DNA of 5,598 nucleotides from CAXGUU01 sp964012875 (GTDB lineage: Bacteria; Pseudomonadota; Gammaproteobacteria; Ga0077536): positions 1-5,598 of the forward strand of contig CAXGUU010000223.1 in the NCBI GenBank assembly GCA_964012875.1, written 5' to 3'. A program made the position numbers and the translations under genes. Shown here one piece after another: positions 1 through 5,598 of this stretch. A model generated the notes under the pieces. The model ran no database searches, was not told where the DNA came from, and worked only from the letters and a program-made list of their open reading frames with translations. How positions within the stretch are numbered: position 1 is the stretch's first letter; the number at the start of each line of letters is the position of its first letter.

Positions 1-1576
1 TACCGCGCCAGAAACGGGTCCCGGTCTGCACGGGTACGTCTGAAAAAACTGCACCCAGAAACTGCGGTTTCTCCGCAGGCTGTTCCAGCCACAAGCCGTG
101 CGGACTCGACGGCAGGCCGCCTTCGATGCCCCAGACGACGGAACGCTCGCGGTCACAAAAATATGAAAAGACGCAATTTTCCACGTCGAGTATGGTGCCG
201 CGTTTCTCGAGCCCGACGCCGCCTCGAAACTCACCCGGTCCGGCACTGTCAGTGGTGATTTCCATCTTTTCAGTACTCACCGGGCACAGGCGCTCCTGGC
301 CCTCGACCGGCTGGGTCATGAGGCCAACCCCGAAGCAGGACGCCGTCACGCTCAGCCCGTCGCGGCCGTTGCGGCCTCCCCAGCCACCGGACAACCAGTC
401 GTAGAGCATGAAGTAGGGGCGATCCTCACTGCGCGCGTCGTAGCCGCCGGTCTGCAGGTACTCGATGTTGAACGCACAGGCCATGGCCCGCTCGGGCATG
501 ATGATCGAGAAGAGTTCGAAAATCGCGTTCATGATTTTTTCGAACCCCATGACGAAACCCGTGACGGCGACCGGCCACTGGGCATTCACAACGGTATTCT
601 CCGGCGAGATAACTTTGATCGTACGGTACAGTCCGGCGTTCAGCGGCACATCGGGGAAAAAGGTTTTCATGCCGGAGACGATGGCGGCGAAGGTGCCGCC
701 GAAACCTGAGTTGTAGATGGAACCAATCGTCGGGTGCGAACCAGTAAGATCGAACTCCGCCTGGTCACCCTTGATTGTGAGTTTCACGCGGATCGGAATG
801 AGCCCTTCCTTGCCTGCCGGATCCTGATCGAGGAAATCGACCGTCTCCCAGCTGCCGTCCGGCAATTCCGAAAGTCTCAGGCGCACCGCGCGTTCGACAT
901 AATCCTGAACGTCGGCGAACGCTGTCTTGATGGTTTCAACACCGTACTTGTCACACAGTCTGAGCAGTTCGCGTTCGGCGATGCGGGTGGCCTGGGTTTG
1001 CGCATCCATGTCGCCGATGATGGCTTCCGGATCACGCGTGTTCTTGGCGATGAGCTTGGCGACATCGAGGCAGTGTTCGCCCTTGCGCCAGATTTTGACC
1101 GGCGGCACGCGAATGCCTTCCTTGAACATGTCTTTCGCGGCAACGTCGAACGAGCCCGGTACGCTGCCACCCATATCGGCCCAATGGCCGTTGGCCTGGC
1201 TCCAGGCGATCAGTTCGCCGTCATAGAAAACCGGGAGCAGCACCCGCGTATCGCTGAAATGGGTACCGCCGACGTAGGGGTCATTGATGAGGAATATATC
1301 GCCCGGGTGAATGTCATCGCCGAACTCTTCGATAACCGCTTTGCAGGTGTAGTGCAAGGTGCCGACGTGCGCGGCGAGATCCTGGTGACCCTGCGCTATG
1401 GTGTTGCCCTCAGCGTCACACAGGGCGTTGGAAAAGTCGCGGTTGTAGACGACGAACGAATAGCAGGTGCGGCGAACCTGTTCGGCCATCTGGTCGACGA
1501 TGTTGACCAGTGCATTGCGCAACACTTCGAAGGTTACGGGGTCGAGGTTGCTTGCGGCGGTGGTTGGTTTATCCAT
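1..1576 (-). CDS. hyuB: HyuB-type hydantoinase/oxoprolinase subunit (partial, C-terminus off the window)
   Basis: This is the B subunit of an ATP-dependent hydantoinase/5-oxoprolinase/ketone-carboxylase type enzyme, a cytoplasmic partner of HyuA. I translated the minus strand from the ATG at 1576 and found 525 uninterrupted codons to position 2, so the gene leaves the window. Family members are usually about 520-600 residues, so only a short C-terminal tail should be missing. Family blocks seen in order are: N-terminal NLDPVTFEVLRNAL (10-23); RDFSNALCDAEGN (46-58); INDPYVGGTH (97-106); NGHWADMGGSVPGS (129-142), whose His131 and Asp134 lie in the conserved H-x-x-D-x-GG block; GDMDAQ (188-193); the glycine-rich SGGWGGRNGRDG (396-407); and GPGEFRGGVGL (446-456). 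It begins 19 bp after the hyuA stop, with a good ribosome-binding site, so the two are surely co-translated. Family assignment is secure. Substrate (hydantoin, oxoproline, lactam or a ketone to be carboxylated) is not determinable here. Confidence 0.95.
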   Translation of the reverse strand, partial: MDKPTTAASNLDPVTFEVLRNALVNIVDQMAEQVRRTCYSFVVYNRDFSNALCDAEGNTIAQGHQDLAAHVGTLHYTCKAVIEEFGDDIHPGDIFLINDPYVGGTHFSDTRVLLPVFYDGELIAWSQANGHWADMGGSVPGSFDVAAKDMFKEGIRVPPVKIWRKGEHCLDVAKLIAKNTRDPEAIIGDMDAQTQATRIAERELLRLCDKYGVETIKTAFADVQDYVERAVRLRLSELPDGSWETVDFLDQDPAGKEGLIPIRVKLTIKGDQAEFDLTGSHPTIGSIYNSGFGGTFAAIVSGMKTFFPDVPLNAGLYRTIKVISPENTVVNAQWPVAVTGFVMGFEKIMNAIFELFSIIMPERAMACAFNIEYLQTGGYDARSEDRPYFMLYDWLSGGWGGRNGRDGLSVTASCFGVGLMTQPVEGQERLCPVSTEKMEITTDSAGPGEFRGGVGLEKRGTILDVENCVFSYFCDRERSVVWGIEGGLPSSPHGLWLEQPAEKPQFLGAVFSDVPVQTGTRFWRG

Positions 1577-1585
1577 CGTGTCAGA

Positions 1586-1592
1586 TCCCCTT
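1586..1592 (-). promoter_or_regulatory. Ribosome-binding site of the HyuB gene
   Basis: The minus strand reads AAGGGGA, followed by 9 nt and the ATG at 1576. This purine-rich match to the anti-Shine-Dalgarno sequence lies in the 19-bp gap after the hyuA stop and fixes the hyuB start. It also suggests that HyuB is initiated strongly, as expected for a stoichiometric partner subunit. Confidence 0.75.
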
Positions 1593-1595
1593 AAC

Positions 1596-3614
1596 TCAGA
1601 CGGTGATGATCAGGTTGAGCCAGGCATCCACATCGACGTGGGTATCCGGCGGTACCAGCGTGGTGGAATCAAGCTGCTGGATGACGGCGGGGCCGTCGAC
1701 ACGCATGCCGCATTTCAAATCATCGCGCCAGTATATCTTTGTCGGCACCGAGCCTTGATCGAAAATCACGCCCCGCTCGGAGCGCGGTTCCGGCACTTCG
1801 TTGACGGCCTGGTGTCTGGCGAGTTCCGCCTTCGGCGTTAATCCAACGGCGCTGACGTTCAAGCGGAAAATTTCGATGCCGGCATCGTCGCGACGGTAGT
1901 TGTATTCGCGTTCGTGCGCGGCACCAAAACCTTCAACGGCCTCGGCCATATTGGTGAATGGTGTGCTGACCGGCACCGCCAATGAGCGCCATTGGCCGTT
2001 ATAGCGCATGTCGATCGTGCGCTTCAGCACGATGTCGCCGTCGGCCACGCCTTCAGTGTTCAGCCGCGCTCTGGCTTCATCTTCCAGTTTGCGGAACTCG
2101 GCTTCGATGTCTGCGGGTGCCGCGGTCGCGGCGTCGGCCAGCCACGTGGTCAGCAGATCATGCTGAATGTCGACCAGCAGGCAGCCCATCGCCGATGTCA
2201 CGCCGGGGTGCGGTGGTACGATCACTTTCGGGATCGACAGGTCTTTTGCAAGCGCCGCACCGTGTAACGCGCCCGCGCCGCCAAAGGCGACGAGGGCGAA
2301 ATCCCGTGGATCATAGCCGCGCATGATCGAGACCAGTCGGATGGCATCCGCCATGTTCGCGTTGGCGACGTTGATAATCGCCTGAGCCGCGCTGATGACG
2401 TCCATGCCGAGTGGTACAGCGACTTTTTGCGTGATGGACTCGGTGGCCTTGTCCAGATCGAGATCGAGATCGCCGCCGGCCAGATCGCCGCCCAGGCGAC
2501 CGAGCACCAGGTTGGCGTCCGTATTGGTCGGCAGTTCTCCACCGCGCCCGTAGCAGGCCGGTCCCGGGATAGAACCGGCCGACTGCGGGCCATTGCGCAG
2601 GCTGCCGGCTTCGTCGATCCAGGCGATGGAGCCGCCACCCGCACCAATGGTTTTGATATCAATGCTCGGGAAACAAATGGGGTGGCCGTACTCGATTTGC
2701 CAGTCCCGGGTGGTGAGCATTTCGCTTTCGTAAGCCAGCGACACGTCGGTGCTGGTACCGCCCATGTCAAAGCCAATTGAGTTTGGAAAGCCGCACAAGG
2801 TGCCGATGTAACGGTTGGCAATCGCGCCGGCTGCAATGCCGGAGCTGGCCAGGCGCGCGGCCTGGAAATCAACGGTTTTTGGTGTCATGACGCCGCCGCC
2901 GCTGTGCAACAGCAGCACGTCACTGGCGTAGCCTCCTTCTTTCAACCGATCCTGCAAGCGCACCGCATACTCACCGACCACCGGCCGCAGCACGGCATTG
3001 ACTACGGCGGTCGAGAAACGATCGTGCTCGAAAATCTCTGGCAGCACCTCCGCCGAGGTGGAAATGGCAACGCCCGGCAGCTCGCGTTCGAGGATTGATT
3101 TCAACGCGCGCTCGTTGTCGTCGTTGGCAAAGGCATTCATGAAACAGATAGCAACAGCCTTGTAGCCACGTTTTTTGAGCTTGGCGGCGAGCGCCACAGC
3201 CTCGTCTTCGTCAACGGTTTGCACCACCGTGCCGTCGGAGTCGGTACGCTCCGCTATGGGCAGGCGATCGCGCCGTCGGATGTAGGCTGGCGGGTTGTCC
3301 TGATAGGCATCCCACAGGTCTTCCTTGGTCGAGTTGCCGATTTCGATGACGTCACGAAAACCTTCCGTTACTACCATCGCGGTGTGGGGGAGGTTGCGCT
3401 CGATGAGCGCGTTGGTCGCGACCGTCGTACCGTGGGAAAAAAGCGAGACATCTTTCAGGTCAATACCCGCTTTGTTCATACCGTCCAGGGCTGCGTCGAT
3501 CGGGTCTTTGGTGCTCGGCACCTTGGCGATACGGAGTTGATTGTCGCGTTCATCCAGAATGCAGATATCGGTGAAGGTTCCGCCGATGTCGACTGCGACG
3601 CGTAGATGGCTCAT
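1596..3614 (-). CDS. hyuA: HyuA-type hydantoinase/oxoprolinase ATPase subunit
   Basis: This complete 672-residue protein is the ATP-using subunit of the hydantoinase/oxoprolinase family; known members of about 680-700 residues phosphorylate or activate the substrate while HyuB completes hydrolysis or carboxylation. The N-terminal domain (about 4-185) opens with the actin-like phosphate loop VDIGGTFTD (8-16) and SHGTTVATNALIER (60-73). The main domain (about 200-490) carries LLHSGGGV (235-242), the second nucleotide-binding glycine motif GFDMGGTSTDVS (281-292), IDIKTIGAGGGSI (318-330), GPACYGRGG (351-359), TDANLVLGRL (365-374), AFGGAGALHG (443-452) and PPHPGVTSAMG (467-477). A C-terminal region has DMRYNGQ (535-541) and GPAVIQQLDSTTLVPP (641-656). 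The ATG start lies just before the first beta strand and has an AAGGA site 7 nt upstream. The gene sits between the acyl-CoA dehydrogenase and HyuB in the same direction. N-methylhydantoinase A, 5-oxoprolinase and acetone/acetophenone carboxylase subunits share these motifs, so the exact reaction is open. Confidence 0.96.
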   Translation of the reverse strand: MSHLRVAVDIGGTFTDICILDERDNQLRIAKVPSTKDPIDAALDGMNKAGIDLKDVSLFSHGTTVATNALIERNLPHTAMVVTEGFRDVIEIGNSTKEDLWDAYQDNPPAYIRRRDRLPIAERTDSDGTVVQTVDEDEAVALAAKLKKRGYKAVAICFMNAFANDDNERALKSILERELPGVAISTSAEVLPEIFEHDRFSTAVVNAVLRPVVGEYAVRLQDRLKEGGYASDVLLLHSGGGVMTPKTVDFQAARLASSGIAAGAIANRYIGTLCGFPNSIGFDMGGTSTDVSLAYESEMLTTRDWQIEYGHPICFPSIDIKTIGAGGGSIAWIDEAGSLRNGPQSAGSIPGPACYGRGGELPTNTDANLVLGRLGGDLAGGDLDLDLDKATESITQKVAVPLGMDVISAAQAIINVANANMADAIRLVSIMRGYDPRDFALVAFGGAGALHGAALAKDLSIPKVIVPPHPGVTSAMGCLLVDIQHDLLTTWLADAATAAPADIEAEFRKLEDEARARLNTEGVADGDIVLKRTIDMRYNGQWRSLAVPVSTPFTNMAEAVEGFGAAHEREYNYRRDDAGIEIFRLNVSAVGLTPKAELARHQAVNEVPEPRSERGVIFDQGSVPTKIYWRDDLKCGMRVDGPAVIQQLDSTTLVPPDTHVDVDAWLNLIITV
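2455..2472 (-). repeat. Three tandem copies of a 6-bp unit inside hyuA
   Basis: On the plus strand the unit AGATCG occurs three times in a row, with a further single copy after a short CCGCCGGCC interruption. Read as coding sequence it gives the alternating Leu-Asp run in GGDLDLDLDK (380-389). It lies in a variable acidic loop after TDANLVLGRL, so it is in frame and probably tolerated. It is a short low-complexity patch only. Confidence 0.6.
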
Positions 3615-3621
3615 GGGTTAG

Positions 3622-3626
3622 TCCTT
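3622..3626 (-). promoter_or_regulatory. Ribosome-binding site of the HyuA gene
   Basis: The minus strand reads AAGGA, then 7 nt, then the ATG at 3614. This is near-ideal Shine-Dalgarno sequence and spacing, and it supports the chosen hyuA start. It lies just downstream of the hairpin in the same gap. Confidence 0.8.
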
Positions 3627-3640
3627 GTCAGCTAGTTTTC

Positions 3641-3659
3641 GCGCAGCTGTTGCTGGCGC
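3641..3659 (-). other. Intercistronic hairpin directly after the acyl-CoA dehydrogenase stop codon
   Basis: Directly after the TAA of the dehydrogenase, the minus-strand RNA can fold GCG-CAGC with GCTG-CGC around an AACA loop: 7 base pairs with one bulged C. It is followed by GAAAAC and not by a U-tract, so it does not look like an intrinsic terminator. It could stabilise the 3' end of the upstream part of the message or mark a processing point between the dehydrogenase and hyuA. It could also be chance; no folding energy was calculated. Confidence 0.4.
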
Positions 3660-4853
3660 TTAAACCGGGTTTCGTTTGACCAGTTGTTTGGCAATGATGA
3701 TGCGTTGCATTTCGTTAGTGCCCTCGCCGATACACAGCAGAGGCGCATCGCGGTAGAGCCGCTCGATTGGATATTCCTTCGAGTAACCGTAGGCGCCGTG
3801 AATACGCATGGCCTCAAAGGCGACATCGGCAGCGGTTTCTGAGGCGAAGTACTTCGCCATGCCGGCTTCCATGTCGACGCGCTCACCACGGTCGTAGGCC
3901 TCTGCCGCGTCTCGGACCAGCAGTTCCGCGGCCCGCGTTTTCGCTGCCATTTCGCCCAGCTTCAATTGAATCGCCTGGTGCTGGCAGATGGGTTTGCCCA
4001 TCGTTTTGCGGACCTGTGAGTAAGCCACCGACTCGCGCAACGCGCGCCGGGCGATACCGACACCGCGAGCGGCGATATTGATGCGGCCAATCTCAAGCCC
4101 GCCGGTGGCCATGTAAAAGCCCTGGCCTTCTTCGCCGCCGACGAGCGAAAGTTCGGCACTGCAGCGATAATCCTCGAAGATAAACTCACCCGAGTCGATG
4201 CCCTTGTAGCCGAGCTTCTCAAGCTTGCGTCCGTTTTTAACCCCGGGCAGCGGCGCCTTCGTTTCGGGATCGATCTTCGGCACGATGAGCATGGTCATGC
4301 CGGTGTGGCGTGGCTCGGCCTCCGGATCGGTTTTAACCAGGAGCGCCACGCAATGGCCTTCAATGGCGTTCGAGATCCAGGTCTTGGTGCCATTGACGAC
4401 ATAGTCTTCGCCATCGCGAACCGCGGTTGTCCGAATGCCCTGAAGGTCGGTGCCGGCGTCGGGTTCGGTCAGACCCAGCCCGCCACGCAATTCGCCGGAT
4501 GCGAACTTCGGCAGCCAGTAGTCTTTTTGGATGTCAGTACCGTAGCGTTCAACGATTCTTCCCATCATGCAATGGGAATTGAAAATACCGGTCAGGCTCA
4601 TCCACTCTTCCGAAATAAGGCTCACGATCCTGGCGTAAGTCGTCGCGCTCAGGCCAAGACCGCCCCATTGCGGATCGATCAGCGCGCCGAAAAGGCCGAG
4701 CTCTTTCATGTCTTCAACGAGTTCCTCCGGGTACTCGTCGTCGTGTTCGAGTTGCATCGTGACGGGTTTGACCTTTTGCTCGATCCATTTTTCGATGGCG
4801 TCAAGGATGAGTTGTTGATCGCCGTCGTCCAGCGTCTGTGGGTTCGCATTCAT
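3660..4853 (-). CDS. Acyl-CoA dehydrogenase (FAD-dependent, short/branched-chain type)
   Basis: This 397-residue flavoprotein would oxidise an acyl-CoA to its 2,3-enoyl-CoA, passing electrons to electron-transfer flavoprotein in the cytoplasm. Length and architecture are standard: alpha-helical N-terminal domain (about 10-120), beta middle domain (about 125-230) and C-terminal helical domain (about 240-390). Acyl-CoA dehydrogenase signature 1 is GLTEPDAGTDLQG (127-139), and FAD/substrate contacts are expected around TKTWISNA (157-164). The C-terminal signature region is HGAYGYSKEYPIERLYRDA (352-370), then GEGTNEMQR (376-384). Glu377 in EGTN matches the catalytic base of medium- and short-chain enzymes. 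Gly256 occupies the position where isovaleryl-CoA dehydrogenase has its base, so an IVD-type active site is unlikely. The start is 10 bp after the MaoC gene stop; its Shine-Dalgarno is weak (a GAG about 8-10 nt upstream), suggesting translational coupling. Substrate is unknown; a short, branched or dicarboxylic acyl-CoA is an inference from the neighbours. Confidence 0.95.
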   Translation of the reverse strand: MNANPQTLDDGDQQLILDAIEKWIEQKVKPVTMQLEHDDEYPEELVEDMKELGLFGALIDPQWGGLGLSATTYARIVSLISEEWMSLTGIFNSHCMMGRIVERYGTDIQKDYWLPKFASGELRGGLGLTEPDAGTDLQGIRTTAVRDGEDYVVNGTKTWISNAIEGHCVALLVKTDPEAEPRHTGMTMLIVPKIDPETKAPLPGVKNGRKLEKLGYKGIDSGEFIFEDYRCSAELSLVGGEEGQGFYMATGGLEIGRINIAARGVGIARRALRESVAYSQVRKTMGKPICQHQAIQLKLGEMAAKTRAAELLVRDAAEAYDRGERVDMEAGMAKYFASETAADVAFEAMRIHGAYGYSKEYPIERLYRDAPLLCIGEGTNEMQRIIIAKQLVKRNPV

Positions 4854-4863
4854 CTTCGTTGTC

Positions 4864-5385
4864 TCAATAGGTATCGATCTGATCTTCGACCGCCCGTCCG
4901 GCCGCGGGTATCAGCATGTTGCGTTGAAACGAGCACACGAGTTCCTGGCGCTGGTTATAGCCACGCGTCTCAATCGTCACGATGCCCTGGCCGGGGCGCG
5001 ATTTGCTTTCCCGCTTCGCCAGCACCTCGCTCTCGGCGTATAGCGTGTCGCCCGCGAACACCGGGGCGGTGAACTTTACGGCTTCCATGCCGAGGTTTGC
5101 GATTGCCTTCTGGCTGCAGTCAGAGACGCTCATGCCGGTGAGCAATGACAGTGTGTAGGTGCTGACGACCAGGTTCTGACCAAATTCGGAAGCGGTGCCG
5201 AATTCACGATCAAAATGAATCGGATGGGTATTGAGGGTCAGCAGCGTGAACAGGTGATTGTCGTATTCGGTCACGGTCTTGCCGGGCCGATGTTCATACA
5301 CGTCACCCTCATGGAAATCTTCAAAATAGCGGCCGAATGTTTCGCGGTAACGATCGGGTCCGATTTTCTTGCTGTTCTGCACCAT
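4864..5385 (-). CDS. MaoC/FkbR2-like hot-dog fold acyl-CoA hydratase
   Basis: This 173-residue single hot-dog protein of the MaoC dehydratase group would add water to an enoyl-CoA, or remove it, in the cytoplasm. The N-terminal strand region is RYFEDFHEGDVYEHRPGKTV (19-38). The hydratase-2 helix and active-site segment is TLNTHPIHFDREFG (50-63), with His57 as expected. A substrate-tunnel helix follows (68-88), then the conserved VKFTAPVFAGDTLYAESEVL (103-122), and SKSRPGQGIVTIETRGYNQ (127-145), which recalls FkbR2/mesaconyl-CoA hydratase-like members. The usual catalytic Asp of (R)-enoyl-CoA hydratases (D-x-N-P-x-H) is Asn52 here. The ATG at 5385 is the only plausible start: going upstream in frame there is no ATG, GTG or TTG before a TGA at 5424-5422. 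It is the first gene after the promoter and is followed after 10 bp by an acyl-CoA dehydrogenase, whose enoyl-CoA product it could hydrate. Confidence 0.9.
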   Translation of the reverse strand: MVQNSKKIGPDRYRETFGRYFEDFHEGDVYEHRPGKTVTEYDNHLFTLLTLNTHPIHFDREFGTASEFGQNLVVSTYTLSLLTGMSVSDCSQKAIANLGMEAVKFTAPVFAGDTLYAESEVLAKRESKSRPGQGIVTIETRGYNQRQELVCSFQRNMLIPAAGRAVEDQIDTY

Positions 5386-5423
5386 GCCCTTAGAGTTGTG
5401 CCCGTTTGAATTTGGTTGAACTC

Positions 5424-5452
5424 ATTAGATGGCTGCCGGCCCATGCTTTCAA
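5424..5452 (-). promoter_or_regulatory. Sigma70-type promoter for the MaoC-dehydrogenase-HyuAB operon
   Basis: On the minus strand, TTGAAA (5452-5447) is followed by exactly 17 bp and then TCTAAT (5429-5424). Each hexamer matches the sigma70 consensus (TTGACA, TATAAT) at 5 of 6 positions, with ideal spacing. Transcription would begin near 5417, giving a leader of about 30 nt before the MaoC start at 5385. Nothing comparable was noticed in the short downstream gaps, which fits a single operon promoter. Confidence 0.65.
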
Positions 5453-5478
5453 GTGCCACGGAAGCGTTCACAGCATGG
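5441..5478. repeat. 7-bp inverted repeat over the -35 region (possible operator)
   Basis: The plus strand has CCATGCT (5441-5447) and AGCATGG (5472-5478), which are perfect reverse complements separated by 24 bp. Arm centres are 31 bp apart, close to three helical turns, and one arm touches the -35 box of the predicted promoter. A two-site regulator operator is possible. The arms are short and the other arm lies inside a possible small ORF, so chance is a real alternative. Confidence 0.25.
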
Positions 5479-5572
5479 CCAGCACCAGCGCGATCGCAAG
5501 CACGCAGAAAGCGGCGACCGTCCACTGTGTATGCTTTTTCTGGCGCGCCTTGGTTTCTGCCTCCGCGCTCAT
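5468..5572 (-). CDS. Possible small single-span membrane protein, or C-terminal tail of a longer protein
   Basis: From the ATG at 5572 to a TGA at 5470-5468 the minus strand encodes 34 residues. A charged N-terminus (MSAEAETKARQKKHTQW, residues 1-17) is followed by one hydrophobic stretch (TVAAFCVLAIALVLAML, 18-34) running to the stop. The positive charges just before the span predict N-in topology, as in small membrane subunits or tail-anchored proteins. GGCGGA lies a few bases before the ATG as a weak ribosome-binding site. A second in-frame ATG at 5584 would add four residues (MAEI), and the frame stays open to the window edge, so this may be the end of a larger gene. I do not recognise the family. 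It lies upstream of the operon promoter and is probably a separate transcription unit. Confidence 0.4.
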   Translation of the reverse strand: MSAEAETKARQKKHTQWTVAAFCVLAIALVLAML

Positions 5573-5598
5573 TATTTCCGCCATCGACTGCGAACCGA

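Noticed and set aside
734..1594. Long plus-strand open frame (286 codons) opposite hyuB
   Set aside because: It is antisense to the well-supported HyuB frame, matches no family I recognise, and is explained by GC-rich codon bias mirrored on the opposite strand.
2222..2872. Minus-strand open frame (216 codons) in another frame within hyuA
   Set aside because: It lies wholly inside hyuA, whose own frame carries conserved motifs throughout; the alternative translation is low complexity and Arg/Ser/Pro-rich.
3219..3605. Plus-strand open frame (128 codons) opposite the hyuA N-terminus
   Set aside because: It is antisense to the conserved phosphate-binding loop region of HyuA and resembles no known protein.
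3629..3649. Alternative 5-bp stem (CAGCT/AGCTG) in the dehydrogenase-hyuA gap
   Set aside because: Short stem with an 11-nt loop and no U-tract; the overlapping 3641-3659 hairpin is more stable by inspection.
4305..5072. Plus-strand open frame (255 codons) across the dehydrogenase and MaoC genes
   Set aside because: It runs antisense through two genes with clear family motifs and through their junction; its translation has no recognisable domain and an Arg/Pro-rich tail typical of shadow frames.
5390..5425. Twelve-codon minus-strand ORF (MSSTKFKRAQL) ending just before the MaoC start
   Set aside because: Its ATG overlaps the -10 box, upstream of the predicted transcript start, so it would not be transcribed from that promoter; no ribosome-binding site was seen.
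5271..5525. Minus-strand 84-codon frame overlapping the start of the MaoC gene and the promoter
   Set aside because: It is out of frame with the MaoC gene, covers the predicted promoter and the end of the small hydrophobic ORF, and has no recognisable features.
1..5598. tRNA, rRNA, CRISPR, insertion sequence or attachment site
   Set aside because: I saw no cloverleaf, regularly spaced repeats, terminal inverted repeats or transposase motifs; nearly all of the window is occupied by the metabolic genes.

Overview
The window is a compact stretch of bacterial chromosome. By eye it is moderately GC-rich, with purine-rich Shine-Dalgarno sites, short intergenic gaps and families typical of catabolic Proteobacteria. 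A Gram-negative proteobacterium is the most likely source, perhaps an environmental or marine one, but no gene here fixes the taxonomy. There are no RNA genes, insertion sequences, CRISPR arrays or other signs of mobility.

Every supported gene lies on the minus strand, so transcription runs from high to low coordinates. In transcription order they are: (i) a possible 34-residue single-span membrane peptide at 5572-5468, which may be the tail of a longer protein; (ii) a strong sigma70-like promoter at 5452-5424 (TTGAAA, 17 bp, TCTAAT); (iii) a MaoC/FkbR2-type hot-dog acyl-CoA hydratase at 5385-4864; (iv) an acyl-CoA dehydrogenase at 4853-3660; (v) a HyuA-type hydantoinase/oxoprolinase ATPase subunit at 3614-1596; (vi) a HyuB-type partner subunit starting at 1576 and running off the left edge, with 525 codons present. 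Gaps between the last four genes are 10, 45 and 19 bp. They look like one operon read from the promoter at 5452-5424. The 45-bp gap holds a hairpin without a U-tract.

Taken together, the operon pairs two enzymes of acyl-CoA oxidation (dehydrogenation to an enoyl-CoA, then hydration) with a complete HyuA and near-complete HyuB. HyuA/HyuB enzymes use ATP either to open cyclic amides (hydantoins, 5-oxoproline, lactams) or to carboxylate ketones. A dedicated catabolic route for a small or branched carbonyl, amide or dicarboxylate compound is a reasonable inference. The substrate cannot be named from this sequence, and no CoA ligase, CoA transferase, transporter or regulator is visible in the window.

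The most interesting points are the gene combination itself, the Asn at the position of the usual catalytic Asp in the MaoC protein, the well-formed promoter with an inverted repeat over its -35 box, and the small hydrophobic ORF upstream. No wholly new system is evident.
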